Position numbers and translations under genes: made by a program. A DNA stretch of 64,000 nt from positions 78,063 through 142,062 of the forward strand of contig BCKE01000042.1 in the NCBI GenBank assembly GCA_001600495.1. The letters are read 5' to 3'. Shown in pieces: positions 20,830 through 32,356 of this stretch; the stretch's first letter is position 1; each line of letters opens with the position of its first letter. The stretch is from Pilasporangium apinafurcum (taxonomy: Eukaryota; Oomycota; Peronosporomycetes; Pythiales; Pythiaceae). The notes below the pieces were generated by a model that searched no databases, was not told the DNA's origin, and worked only from the letters and a program-made list of their open reading frames with translations.

Positions 20830-23800
20830 ATGAAAAACCCATCCATCAAGATGATGCCTCAGCAGCCAGGACTACCGTCAGTGGAGTCAGTGCCGCAATC
20901 GGACGACTCCGTGGACGACAACAGCAGCAATCGTAGCACCGGCAGCAGCAGCACATACGATGGCCCGATCCAACCGACCGCGCGGAAAGACGGTAGTGTG
21001 CGTGTGGCAGTGCGTATTCGTCCACTACTACCGAAAGAAGTTGCAAGAAATGAACATGTATGCGTTCAATATGAGGACAATACTATCCAGTTCCTCGACT
21101 CACAGAAGCAGTTCACGTAAGTCTGGTTGTGAAGTAGCATTTCAACTGACTTCGGATTTGTTGGTGCATTTTGCTAATATATAACATACTAATTTGCTGT
21201 TTCTTCTTCGCATTAAATTTCCTGACATACTCGTAGGTTTGATTACGTTTTTCCACTTCCCACCACTCAAGCAGGTACGTGTTCATGACAGCGAAATGCG
21301 ACTTGTGCTGTTGTATTAACATTGATTGTATTGTGTCGTGATAGACTTGTACGAAGAAGCCTTGCAACCGTTAATGGATTCGTTTTTACAAGGATTTAAT
21401 GTTACAGTGATCGCCTATGGCCAAACTGGGTCAGGCAAAACGTTCACGATGGGAAATAATATGCCCTCGTCGGCAGTGCTCGCATCACAGCTTTTCTCTT
21501 CAGCATCGGTCCCTACAGTGACAACACGAGAGGAAGATGTAAATTCTCGTGGAGACATCCTCGAAGAAAGTGCAGGACTCATTCCTCGATTCTTGCATCA
21601 GCTTTTCCGAAGGTTAAAGGAAGCAGATGGATCCGACGACGCCAGTCAAGTATCAGTTTCGTTTTTAGAAATCTACGGCGAAGAAATCCATGATCTCCTC
21701 CACAATTCGAAAATCAATCGTAATGATGGCACCGAAAATCTGTTGCTTCGTGAAGGAAAAGCAGGAGTGTGGGTGCAAGGACTCACTGAAGTACGTGGAG
21801 TTGCGATTTTCTCACCTTGATAATCATCACTTCTAACAGGATAGCTTTTGTGTGCAGATAAAAGTGAAAACACAACGAGAAGCCATGGAGCAAATGCAAC
21901 AAGGATCGCTGCGGCGCATCACTGGAAGTACGGAAATGAACGAACACTCAAGCCGTTCCCATGCAATTTACACTGTGAAGATAGTTCGACGGGTGAAAGG
22001 TGGAGAGTCGTTTGGGAGCGGGACAGCATCAACATTGATGAGAGCCACAAAATCCTCTTCATCTTTTAGTACTATGCAAACCGGCAAAGTCAAAAAGAAA
22101 GGAAGCGCTGCTGATTTAAATCGCGGCTCCGAAAGCCATCCGCTTTCAGATGGTGAACAACGTGACGCAACAATTGTGTCTAAGCTCACATTTGTTGATC
22201 TAGCAGGTAGTGAGCGGCTCAAAAAAACACAAGCAGAGGGTAATCGCATGAAGGAGGGCATCCAAATCAACGTTGGACTTTTGGCGTTGGGGAATGTCAT
22301 CAATGCTCTAGGTGATGAAAGACGCCGTGGCACACAGCAGCCGCATGTTCCGTATAGGTCTTCTAAGTTGACAAGATTACTGCAAGATGCGCTCGGTGGA
22401 AATAGTCGGACACTTTTCATGTAATGTTGCCATGCTGATCAATTATATCTTACATTGCGCTTACTTTCTTATCATGCATGCTTTGTTAGCGCATGCGTAT
22501 CCCCAGCTGAAACCAATGCAAGTGAAACATTGAATACTCTTCAGTATGCCAACCGAGCAAAAAATATTCAAAATAAAGCGATCAAGAACATCGATAGCCG
22601 CTCGGCTGAACTACTTGGCCTCAAAGCTTTGAACGAGTTGCTACGTCGCGAACTCGTGAAAGCTCGCTTTATCCGTTTACCTGATGCCGATCCATCGCAA
22701 ATCGAGAATATGGTAGATGCTATGCTAAAACACCCCAGCGTTTTAACCTACTTAAAGGAGTTAGAACAACTTGCTGCGACGTCAGGACTGGACTCATTCG
22801 ACAGGAACGACGAAACTTCAGTGCAAAAAGGTCGGTTGCTACTTGAAAAATTTTCGGCACAGCTATTTGGATTGGTGTCAGGAAACAACCCCCAAAACTG
22901 CCATCCGTTGACGAGACGCGAGTTGCAGGGCCATGATGAGATGGATATACTAAGCGACGGTGGTTCTTCAGTTGCATTAATGGAAGAAAACATGGACGAA
23001 GATCTAGACGAGCGATCGCGATATTCGGTTTACCAACTAAGCCGCACTCTTGAAGTCATAACTTTAACACTGGAAATACAAGATACCAAGAGAGAGGGTG
23101 AATGTCAAAAAGCAGCTATTGAAGCAAAAATTGCTGAGATTGAGATCCAGTTGCATCGAGCTGAGTTCATTAAGAAGTCGATAGATCAAGTTGTGGCTAC
23201 GATTACGGTACGCAATGATGCAGAAAACCAAGAACAGCAGCAACGACTCGCGGGTAATCTGGGAGCTTTGCAAAAGAAATCAGACGCGATAAACAGTGAG
23301 CTAACACGGCTCCTTGGGAAGAAAAACCTGTACGAGAAGCAGCTTGAAAGTCTACGACACCAGCACCACAAAGAAATACGATTCAAGCTCGACTGCATTG
23401 AGCAGTTGAGACAAAGTCGGGAGCATATGACGACATCAAACCCTCTTGACATCCTAATCCGCACAAATGAAATCAAGGTAGGTGACGTGTTGTATGTTGG
23501 CTTATGCGATATCCTCATCTTTTGTCATCTCGTTTAATATAGCATCGATTTAAAGTACGCGAGCTTATGGATGCTTACAGTTACTTAGAAGGGCAAGAAA
23601 AAGCAATGGCTGCCTCTTTGGACGAAGATACACCGGCTGTCGCACATCTCACTTCGCTCTTTTCCTCTGAAGAAATATCATCATCGTCCGCACATGATCT
23701 ATTTCTTAACATTCAAGAAAAGATCCAGGTAGACCTTTTGATTCCATATTTTCCTCCAAAACTATTATACTAATTCTTTGACGAAAACTGCTTAAATTAA

Positions 23801-26562
23801 GAGTACATTAGACGAAGAGGAAATCAGGGCATCATTATTGCGTGAAGCTCGCCATCGATCCCAGATCCTGCGTGCTATTGCGAGTGATAAGTGGAAACCA
23901 GAAGGATACGATGCAAGCAATCTGACACCTCAAGAACTGATGGCAATGAATGATGAGATATTGAATCAGTGCCAAGAAAACATTACCTGCTTAACCGAGG
24001 CTCTGTACGTCCTCAACAAAACAGATGAGCCCATGTCAACGATAGTGGATTGCGTCACCTCAATGGATAACGCAAAATGTGTGATGAAAATGCTGATTGA
24101 CGAAATTTATACACAAAGGCGCCTCTATTTAGCGCTGTTAATGAAGGATGATTCGCAATCACAAAAAAATGGACTCTCTGCGTTGAACATTGAGAACGTC
24201 ACTAGTACCGAAGGAGGCGCACAAGTTTTATCAACGGGTCCGCCGGTCACGAGAAGAGAGTTAGAGAGCGAGTTGGAGAAAAAAGCAGAAGAATACCAGA
24301 AGGAGCTGCATGCAGCCCTGGAAGTAGTAAACAGCTTTGCTATTGCTCAACCGTGTCCAACCAATCCAGAGCAAGTTGCGTACTGGATGCAAAAGTGTGC
24401 AGCATCAGAGAGTAAGGCTGCGGTATTAGAAGACAAAGTGCGAGAACTCGACCAACGAATCGCGAATGAGACCGAGAGTTCATTAAGTATGAAGGCGCAG
24501 TTAACTGAACTTGAATCGCGTCTGAACAGTTCCAAAATGAAAGAGGAAGCTTTTCAGCTACTTGAAGTACGTGGAACATAGCTGTGTTCTTGGTAACGAA
24601 TTCTAACGCTGTTGTATGCATTTGTTACAGAGTTGCCAAAATATTTGGCGTGAGCTTGGGATGGACGAGGGCGAACTAGCTGAGAAATTTAGAGACATTA
24701 ACGATAGTCTCGTAAAGAGATGCTCAGAAGAGCTTGAAGTCTTGGAAGCATCTCGTGAGAAGATACAAGCGCAAATAGACGAAGCCTACCGTTTAGTTAA
24801 GCAGCTCGAATGTGTTCTCCTTGTGGACAATCCGGTTGATATACAGATGCTCCGAGAATTGAGTGGGAAAACTCTGTTTGAGCAGTTCAGATATCTAATG
24901 GATATTCAAAAGAAGCTTGCAGATGAACTGCGACAGAGACTCCATGATCGTATTCGAAGTGTTAATACGATTCGTGAGCTCATGGAGTGTTTACAGCTCA
25001 CGAAACTCGAAGATTTTCGGCATATTACGAAAGAAGAGACTCACCAAATCAACCTCAACTTTGCACTTGAGAGTATTAAACAAGTTGCGGTATGGAAACA
25101 GTACCAGCAGAGCTCACCTTCATCATCTTCGTTGCAGACTTTGCTGGATTCATTTAGTAGTCCAAACGCTGCGAACATTACTTCAGAATCCTTAAAACAA
25201 GACCAAATACTGGTGGATGCCTTATACACGGAAAAGAAGAAACGCATCACCGAAGCAGAAGAGTTGATGAACTTAATTCGCGCTTCTGTTCAAAAGATGC
25301 ATCTTACCCAGGAAGAAGTCTTGGATGTGCTTCGAACGGCATTTGAAGACTTTGTTTATAAAACAAATGGACGCTTAAATAGCCTTGTCCAGTGGATATT
25401 TCAGGATGGCGGTAATGTTGATGTGACAACCACCGGTTTGGTTTTGCTCAGTGGAACACGTGATGCCTTAGATCAAGTATTCGAGCATCGCTGCAGGGCG
25501 ATTGCCTTTTTTGATTCAACCACAGAAGAAGCACACGCGCTTATGCGCGACATAATCGGCAATCCTGAATGGGAATACGAGTCTCCGTTGAAACGTCAGC
25601 ATCGAAGCGCTGAAACCAACCAGATTTCGCACGATATTGACTCGAGAAAGTATCGATGTACTCGGGAAGAATTGATGGCTGGAAAGAGACGTCTTGATGA
25701 GCTGAGTGATCCCATCGAACAACGGCTACGAACATTACTCTTTTCTTTAAACGATGATTTTACGAGTTATGGAATGGATACAGATGATAAACGCGTTGTT
25801 TTCTTCCTAGGAAAAAACAAACATGATGATACCAAAAGGAGAACGTTAGAGAGGTATATTACATTTGCTAATGTCACGGGGAGAGGTTCATCGACATTAA
25901 ATGCCAGCAGCACACATCTTTCGAAATTCGACCCCGAATATGAAGAGCTCGGAGCGACCTATTCAGAAGCGTACGGCCAAGAACAACTACAACGGGTGAA
26001 GAGCGCAATCGAGGAGGCGAGTGTGGTGCAATCTATGGTTGAGAAGGCCCAAGAACGGCTTGAATCGCTCCAAAAATTTTGGAAGTACCACGAGTCTAAG
26101 GAGGACTTAAAGAAAGAAGCTGCTGATTTTGAAATCGAAGCTAGTGACAAAGCTCGACTAAAGGGAAGTTCCTTGGTACTTCTTAACCAAGAAAAATACC
26201 GCAAAAGCGCAAGAAAACGTCTTACAAATCTACAGGCAATGTTTAAGAAGGAGGGAGACAAATGGCTGACAGATGACGGTGATTACGATTTGGATCTTCT
26301 GGGTGAAGATATGAAGAATAGCATGCTTGATATGATGAACATCGACACTTCGCTCATGCACTTGGATCTCAGTGGACTTGTCGACACTTCGCGAACGTCT
26401 GTACGGCGTGATCCGACGAGATATTTGACGCCAACGCAGAGCAGCAGCAATCTTAATCGCGCCTCAAAGCATGTCAATCCAAATGCTAGTGCACCTGCAC
26501 GAACACGATCGTTGTCCACTATACCTCGTGATCCCAACGCAAAGAAGAAGCTGTTTGAGTAA
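20830..26562 (+). CDS. Kinesin-4 motor fused to a MAP65/PRC1/Ase1-like microtubule bundler
   Basis: Eight exons join in frame to 1,734 residues: 20830..21116, 21237..21274, 21345..21790, 21858..22420, 22490..23477, 23543..23728, 23802..24566, 24631..26562. The motor is at about 56-475, with [12 protein letters not shown]-loop GQTGSGKT (about 134-141), [23 protein letters not shown] and [14 protein letters not shown]. Coiled coil follows to about 1090. The last exon (residues 1092-1734) begins [13 protein letters not shown], like the IWDE(L/I)G..E block of PRC1/MAP65. It goes on through paired helices with that family's spacing. It ends with an acidic, basic-residue-rich block ([19 protein letters not shown], then [11 protein letters not shown], then a W), which mirrors the conserved ASDPNR..G..LL.EEK.R block of MAP65 proteins. 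The tail is Ser/Arg-rich and probably disordered. Animal PRC1 and KIF4A are separate proteins that bind at the spindle midzone, so this fusion would link motor and bundler permanently. The motor call is firm; the MAP65 call rests on motif matching by eye. Confidence 0.85.
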
Positions 26563-26704
26563 AATTTTGATCGATCGCTAGAGACAAGATTATCAATTGA
26601 AATAGTGACTTCTAAACGAATATTTACGTGTATTGTAGCTCAGGATGTGGCTGAGTACTTTATTCACCATCGATCAAACTTCTGTTTTTCTCCGTTTTCT
26701 AGCT

Positions 26705-27866
26705 CTATCCCATCTTAAGGTTCTGTTCCTGATACTTCTGGTATTTCGCTGAGAGTTCCCAGCCCAGTCCAAGGAAGACGACGGTCACACCTAACCAGGA
26801 CATGGAGCTCAGTTCGTGACCGTACCAGACGACCGAGAAAAGAATCGTAAAGAACTTGCGCGTGGTCGTAATGGTTGTGCAAGTGAGTGCTGAGAACTGC
26901 TGAATCGTGAAGTAGATAAAGTTTTGGCCGAGCGCACTGCAGATGGAGAAATAAAAGACCGAATTGAGGATTGCCGGGTTCTCCACACAGAACCAGAATC
27001 CCGTCAGCGCCTGGCCTGTGAGCAAAGCACCCAAGCCTGTATAGAAGACTGCCCACAAGTTCGTGTAGTACATTTGCTGATGCACCGATGGACGCAGTGT
27101 GTGCGAGATTTCTTCCTGTTTTGGCCCAGAAATACCATCAAGCGTCAACGATGTGAAGAGCAATAGCAGACCATACGTGCTGTTCTCCTGGGCAGCATGT
27201 TTGGATGAAGCTTTGCCCAGCTGAAATACTGCGATACCCGCTGTGATGAGCAGCACGCAAATATAGTCACGCAGCGTGTACTTCTTGCGACGGATGAACA
27301 CACCCATGATCATTACCGGAATCATTTTGCAGGATTTGCCTAGTGCCTGCGTCGGGTAACTGACGTGTTTGAGCGCTTCGTTGCTGCAGAGCATCGCTCC
27401 CAAATATGCGAACGATGTGAATGCAAACGGTTGCAAAGGCATACGTGGACGCTGCGGTTTCCACACAAATGTTGCTGGATTGACCATCACCCAGAGGAGA
27501 AGTGAGTACCAAGTGACAATTTACGATAATGCCAGTGCCAATGTGAGCAGAAACCTACCCGCATAAGCGACGAGTGTATTGGTGACGCATTGCACAAAGA
27601 GCATAAAGAGTGTTGCCGTGAACTTGTCACCCGTCGGCGTTCGGTACGTAAAGCTACAACAATCAATATACACCAGTTGAGCTCCTGAAGGAAGCAATAA
27701 AGATTCAAAGAGATCTATACATTTTCTCTTGGAAGATGCCATAGGAGAGGTAGCAGATGTAGATGCCGCTGATGCAGACGAGTAGATTGAACAGACTGGA
27801 GTTTTGAGCAGGTGGTGGCGCGTGCAGAGCCATCTTGTGATCCAGTGGAAGAGTGGAAGTGCGCAT
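26705..27866 (-). CDS. Nucleotide-sugar transporter, SLC35B1/HUT1 family
   Basis: Three exons (27721..27866, 27559..27653, 26705..27474) join in frame to 336 residues. A later ATG at 27833 is an alternative start. It is a ten-helix drug/metabolite-type transporter. Family landmarks are YLSYGIFQEKI, SNEALKHVSYPTQALGKSCK, VMIMGVFIRRKKY, LTLDGISGPKQEEI, SALGQNFIYFTIQQF and LTCTTITTTRKFFTIL. SLC35B1/HUT1 sits in the ER membrane and has been assigned both UDP-sugar import and ATP/ADP exchange, so the substrate cannot be read from sequence. No canonical KKxx tail is present; the protein ends NLKMG. The middle exon is only 95 nt. The gene converges on the kinesin fusion gene with 142 bp between them. 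Confidence 0.88.
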
Positions 27867-28156
27867 ATGGATTGTTCGTTCGTCTGATCGATCAGAGGAT
27901 TCGCTCAAGAGGCGGTAGATGCCACGTGGATGTCAAACAACAGAGTGGAGCGGATCCTCTTGTCCACTAAGCACGTAAGAGGATAGGGGAAGTGGATCCA
28001 CTGCACAACTTCAGGATTTGCTGGTGGACATGGGTACAACAATGCATTCAGATATTATCTTCGTGTTGAGTATAACTTAAAATTTTTCATAGATGGATAC
28101 ACAGAATTCTCACATTCCCTACTTTTCTATTCTCTTGATCTCCTATCAAACGTGGT

Positions 28157-30019
28157 TCAGCAGCCATTACCACCAAACGCGTGGCGACACATGGTCTCTG
28201 GCGTGATCACAAACGAATTCACGAGCGTCGCCACACTCACACAGACTGCGAGTAGGACCACCGTCCACCACGCAAACCATTTCGATTTTCTACCCATGCG
28301 TTTTAGTTCCTGTAATGCCTGCTTTTGCTTCGGCATGAACAGTAGACCTGCAAGGGCCAGTAACCGAATGACTGAGCACAGCACCAATGCTGTAAAGACG
28401 ATGTAATCCTCATCTGGTGAGTCTATCCACCCACTGCTGCTATCGTTGCTGACAATGTCATTACGTGGCAATAGCACCTGTGTGCCGAATAAATAGCCAA
28501 TGGAGTTGGAAAATGTTGTCGAAATGAGCCGCATGATAGTAGCAATTGAGACGATTGCGCCCAAACAAGCACCTTCACCTCCTATTGGTGCAATTTCTAC
28601 GATCATCAGCACTTCCAGAAGCACAATTGTCCCACGAAGATACCCACGTAATGACGTGGTAAACGTATACATGACAATATTCTGACCAATACCAAATGAA
28701 GCCAGCGAAAAATAAATCAATTGAGGTAAGAGCATCACACCGACAAGGCTGATGGCAGCCTGGAGACGCCAGCTTCGGTTGAGACCCCAATAGCGCCATA
28801 TCCCCACAGCCAGCACGTACATGAACTCGGCGATGATTTTACCCACAGCATCGGTACGTGAGGTCACGCCACACCACTCACCTAATACCAGATAGGGATA
28901 TCGCAGTGTAAATTCGCTGAAGAAGACGAATAAGCAGAGGAAACTGACGACCCGCCACGTTGCTATCTTGCTCAAAGTGTACCAGAGCAGCAGCCAGTGG
29001 CGGTAGATTTTTTGAAGCACTGTTGTCGTTGTGGTTGGACGATTATCAACCGATGTAAGCATGGAGAACCGCCAGTCATTGTTAATGTTGCTGCTAGTAT
29101 CCTCACCATCATGGTCATCGAAGAAAAGTAGCAGGAATGGGATCGGAACTAGCGCATAGAACACTAGGAAGAGCGCTGTGTTTTCCAGTGACACGAGAGG
29201 CACTAATTCACCATTCGAATCGCGATGGAATGCCAGTGTTTCCGTAAGGATCTGCCCAATACCTTCGCTTGTAAACTGAATGATGAGGAATGTACCGACA
29301 ATGTGGCCACGCAGATGTAATTCTTCGCGCTTCGCCTGTGCAATGATGTAGATCTCGGCCACAATAACTGAGAGAATACCCCCAAAGCATGCGAGTCCCA
29401 ATAGACACACGAAAAGATTGACTACTTGCCTTCGATGAGCTACATCCTTTTCACTTCCAGCTGGCGTTATATCGACATTGCGGGTCAGTAGGACCATCAC
29501 CAACATTGCAAGTGACACTAACACCCAACCAACGACCATATAAGACTTGCGATGCGATTTTCGTATGGGGAAAATATCGGAACAAAACCCCCAGAGTAGA
29601 CTACTGGACCATGGTAGCATGAGCAGAATCTCAGCTGCGTCTACTTGGTACGATTCCATCGCTAACTGTCGCTGCATGAGCGTCAACACGCCGCGTTTCA
29701 GCCACGAAGTCAACAGACTCGCCCACACCAACGACACCAGTATCCCAAAATGCTGCCGGTTCCAGAGATTCGCTACAGTCAACTTGTGGGGAATTGATTG
29801 AGTAGAGATTCGGTCATTAGTGGTACCAGTTACATCTTTCGCTCGAGTTGGCGTTTGTACGGGCTGAAAATTCGCCGTCATCCACTCTTCACTGGAGATG
29901 CTGTCGGTGCTCAACTGCAAACATCCACTGATCCCTGACTGGAGCGCCTTCTCTTCTTCCTCATCTTCTTCACCTGTTTCTTTGTGTGAGGTGGTGGGCG
30001 TTGTGACTTTACTTCTCAT
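28157..30019 (-). CDS. BT1-family (folate-biopterin-like) membrane transporter
   Basis: Single exon of 620 residues from the ATG at 30017-30019. An acidic, disordered N-terminus of about 85 residues precedes twelve or so hydrophobic segments. The first membrane block (FGILVSLVWASLLTSWLKRG) and the loop LLWGFCSDIFPIRKSHRKSY match the BT1 family, in which the conserved loop is xxSDxxPIxGxRRKxY. BT1 proteins carry folates or biopterins in kinetoplastids and plastids. The family is expanded in oomycetes, where most substrates are unknown, so a specific substrate should not be assumed. The next gene on this strand (SLC35B1) starts 290 bp downstream; that short gap shows nothing notable. A CT microsatellite and a TGACGTCA palindrome lie just upstream. 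Confidence 0.8.
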   Translation of the reverse strand: MRSKVTTPTTSHKETGEEDEEEEKALQSGISGCLQLSTDSISSEEWMTANFQPVQTPTRAKDVTGTTNDRISTQSIPHKLTVANLWNRQHFGILVSLVWASLLTSWLKRGVLTLMQRQLAMESYQVDAAEILLMLPWSSSLLWGFCSDIFPIRKSHRKSYMVVGWVLVSLAMLVMVLLTRNVDITPAGSEKDVAHRRQVVNLFVCLLGLACFGGILSVIVAEIYIIAQAKREELHLRGHIVGTFLIIQFTSEGIGQILTETLAFHRDSNGELVPLVSLENTALFLVFYALVPIPFLLLFFDDHDGEDTSSNINNDWRFSMLTSVDNRPTTTTTVLQKIYRHWLLLWYTLSKIATWRVVSFLCLFVFFSEFTLRYPYLVLGEWCGVTSRTDAVGKIIAEFMYVLAVGIWRYWGLNRSWRLQAAISLVGVMLLPQLIYFSLASFGIGQNIVMYTFTTSLRGYLRGTIVLLEVLMIVEIAPIGGEGACLGAIVSIATIMRLISTTFSNSIGYLFGTQVLLPRNDIVSNDSSSGWIDSPDEDYIVFTALVLCSVIRLLALAGLLFMPKQKQALQELKRMGRKSKWFAWWTVVLLAVCVSVATLVNSFVITPETMCRHAFGGNGC

Positions 30020-30803
30020 GTCTGTGGCGGTGGTGCACCGAACTTGACGATTATTGAGACCAAAATGACGGAATGAGATGTGACGTCACGCCTGTACGTT
30101 CTCTTCCGCTCTCTCTCTCTCTCTCTCTCTTTTTTCCTAGCATGTAATAGCTCTTGCCACTCATGCTACTGGTGGTTTCTTCACTTTCGATTGGGTTCAG
30201 GGGGTCGTTACCGTATCCATTGTCGCACTGTGTCCATCACCATAATTGTCCCGAAAATAACCAAAAGCAGTCGCTTTCTTGACCGCGACTGGCTTTGTTG
30301 CCTGTCAGTAAACATATTCACTTGCATGTCTAGACAGGACGTAGAAAATGGCAAACTGCCATTGACCATGATCGCCTCCGTGAGTCGGACTGCCTGTAGT
30401 GGCCATCGTGATGGCTGCTTTAGCTTCTCGGCGCTTCCTTGTGTTGTTCAGCATGTGAACGCGATTTCGTGTTGCCCCAAAATTAAGTTTTGTAATTACG
30501 TGTTCAATTGTACAAAAAATATAATTTACCTAACCCTGTTTGGGTTGTAACTTCTGGCCATTGACGTCAAGACTGTTAAGTCAACATGTTGGCTAGTAAA
30601 CTTGTTGCGATGCTCATTGAACATCCTCATGGTCTCTTGGTAAGTACACATTTCCATGTAAAGTCTCCAAATGCTATAGAGTATCGTATATAACCAGCGA
30701 ACCCATAGATGATGAGAATCGTTCTTTGAAGTGATCGAGATGTTGTATCATCTTGGTGATATTCGTGGTTTAGCTACACACTTTATCAACGTTTTTTCTA
30801 TAT
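30020..30803. other. Intergenic region upstream of the BT1 gene, with two TGACGTCA palindromes
   Basis: No gene is supported. The region holds a palindrome TGACGTCA at 30081-30088, a CT repeat at 30109-30130 and a longer palindrome TTGACGTCAA at 30561-30570. A short exon-like stretch at 30587-30640 starts with ATG and ends at a good GTAAGT donor. I could not find a convincing continuation before the 3' end of the neighbouring gene. Confidence 0.45.
30109..30130. repeat. (CT)11 microsatellite
   Basis: Eleven uninterrupted CT units, followed directly by a T run. It lies about 90 bp upstream of the BT1 start codon, so it probably falls in the promoter or 5' leader of that gene. Confidence 0.95.
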
Positions 30804-32129
30804 CTAACTCTCCAACTCAATTTCTTCCTTGCTCTGCAACCGGGCGAGCGCAGATTTCTTGGCTCCTCGCTTCGCTTGCCGCTCTTTCTTAAGTTTCTCT
30901 CGATTTGCCTTCAGCTGAGCTCTATTTACAACTTTTTTTACTGATTTATTGCTCTTTGGTTCGTTATCGTCGTCGGAAAGTCCATCGAACGCGGCCCCCA
31001 TATCAATTTTCTCGATTTGTTTCTGCTTTTTCGCAGGACGTTCTGTGGTCTGTGGTCTCTTCTTTTCAGGTGTCGCTCTTTTTACCTTGGAAGGGCTGGA
31101 TGATGATGCAACTTTTGGCTCCTTTGGTTCTTCAGGAATTGAGCTTTTACCGATGCTGGCCATAAAATTGGACACATGTGCTGCCAAGCCCTTCAGTGGC
31201 GGCGACGCTGGTGTCTTTGCCTTGTCAGACTTGCTGACCTCTGTTGATGTCTTCACTTGTATCTTTCGTTTTGGTTGTACGTTCTTTACTTCTTTCTCTT
31301 CTTCCTCTTCCTCTTCTTCTTCCTCATCCACTTCGTCTTCAGACTCGCTTTCTTCCTCTCTCCTTCGCTTCTTTCCTGCTTCATTTTCTGTCACTACTTC
31401 AAACTCATCACGTTTCGTAGGCATCTGCTTCTTCTTCTTGTCCTTGTTTTCAACAGCACTCGTAGGCAGTTTCTCATGCAAGAACAAGCATTTTTTGCCA
31501 CGATGGCATCGCCCATTTTGGAAGCTGTAACACACGCGCGGTTTCTTCTCTTCTTTTGACGATTGCTCATTAGCCAAAATTTTTGGAGCTTTCTTTTTCA
31601 CCTCAGTCGATGCATCTTGCAACTTATTCTTTGCGTCATCATTGCCAGTTGGTTCCGGGTGATGAAATTTGCACTTATCGCCGCGCTTGCAGGAGCCTGT
31701 CTGTATAAATTCAAAGCAGGAGCCAAAATCACCGTCTTTGATATCATGCGAGAATGGACAATTCGCTCCTTTCGTGCATTTGCCTTTGCGTAACAACCAA
31801 CAGGGGCGCTGCGACGGATCTTGATTATTTGCATCACCACCTTCACTTTCTTTCTTGGCTTGGAACTGATCCTTTGGCACGAGTTGCCTTACATTCAGCA
31901 CGCGACCATCAATCTTCTTCTGGTTCATTTCTTTGATTGCATTTCGCATCGCCGATGCAGCCGTGAACGTTACGAAGCCAAACCCACGGGATGTGTTGGT
32001 ATTGGCATCTTTTACGATTTTCGCATCGGCGACGGTGCCAAAGCCGCTAAACAACTCGGAGAGACCGGCATCGTCTAAAGTTTTGGGTACACCTACCACG
32101 ATGATCTTCTGACTGTCGTTGGAGCGCAT
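30804..32129 (-). CDS. RNA-binding protein with one RRM and three CCCH zinc fingers
   Basis: Single exon, 441 residues from the first ATG (MRSNDSQKI). The frame is open further upstream but only with a TTG. An RRM covers about residues 8-85, with IIVVGVPKTL as RNP2 and SRGFGFVTF as RNP1. Three CCCH fingers follow: C-x7-C-x5-C-x3-H (CWLLRKGKCTKGANCPFSH), C-x8-C-x5-C-x3-H (CFEFIQTGSCKRGDKCKFH) and C-x7-C-x5-C-x3-H (CYSFQNGRCHRGKKCLFLH). The C-terminal half is a Lys/Glu-rich, disordered region with a run of ten glutamates, ending in a basic coil. This combination points to a nuclear or nucleolar RNA-processing factor. I do not recognise a named orthologue. It lies 227 bp from the stop of ECO1/ESCO, on the same strand. 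Confidence 0.85.
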   Translation of the reverse strand: MRSNDSQKIIVVGVPKTLDDAGLSELFSGFGTVADAKIVKDANTNTSRGFGFVTFTAASAMRNAIKEMNQKKIDGRVLNVRQLVPKDQFQAKKESEGGDANNQDPSQRPCWLLRKGKCTKGANCPFSHDIKDGDFGSCFEFIQTGSCKRGDKCKFHHPEPTGNDDAKNKLQDASTEVKKKAPKILANEQSSKEEKKPRVCYSFQNGRCHRGKKCLFLHEKLPTSAVENKDKKKKQMPTKRDEFEVVTENEAGKKRRREEESESEDEVDEEEEEEEEEEKEVKNVQPKRKIQVKTSTEVSKSDKAKTPASPPLKGLAAHVSNFMASIGKSSIPEEPKEPKVASSSSPSKVKRATPEKKRPQTTERPAKKQKQIEKIDMGAAFDGLSDDDNEPKSNKSVKKVVNRAQLKANREKLKKERQAKRGAKKSALARLQSKEEIELES

Positions 32130-32356
32130 TGCGACTTTCACTTGCAGTCGCGTTCCGTTCACTTGTTTGTTGTGACTGTTGGTTCTTGGTGGTGATGTCA
32201 ATCAATCACCTGACAACCAAGAACCAACCAACTCAAATACGAACAAGAACCCAAAATAAAGAAAGCGTATTTAACCAAATCGGTTATGCTACAGTTAAGT
32301 TCGCCACAACGATTTATTTACGCATTTACAATCAATAGCTGTTAAATATGGATCGA

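Noticed and set aside
30080-30550. A 156-codon plus-strand frame over the CT repeat
   Set aside because: The reading is carried by the repeat (Leu-Ser runs). Nothing in it resembles a protein family.
30587-30740. A small two-exon gene starting MLASKLVAMLIEHPHGLL
   Set aside because: The donor GTAAGT and an acceptor at about 30708 exist, but joining them gives only seven further codons before a stop and no family match.
30949-31530. A 193-codon plus-strand frame
   Set aside because: Antisense shadow of the acidic and basic runs of the RRM-CCCH gene. Composition is almost only Ser, Phe and Leu.
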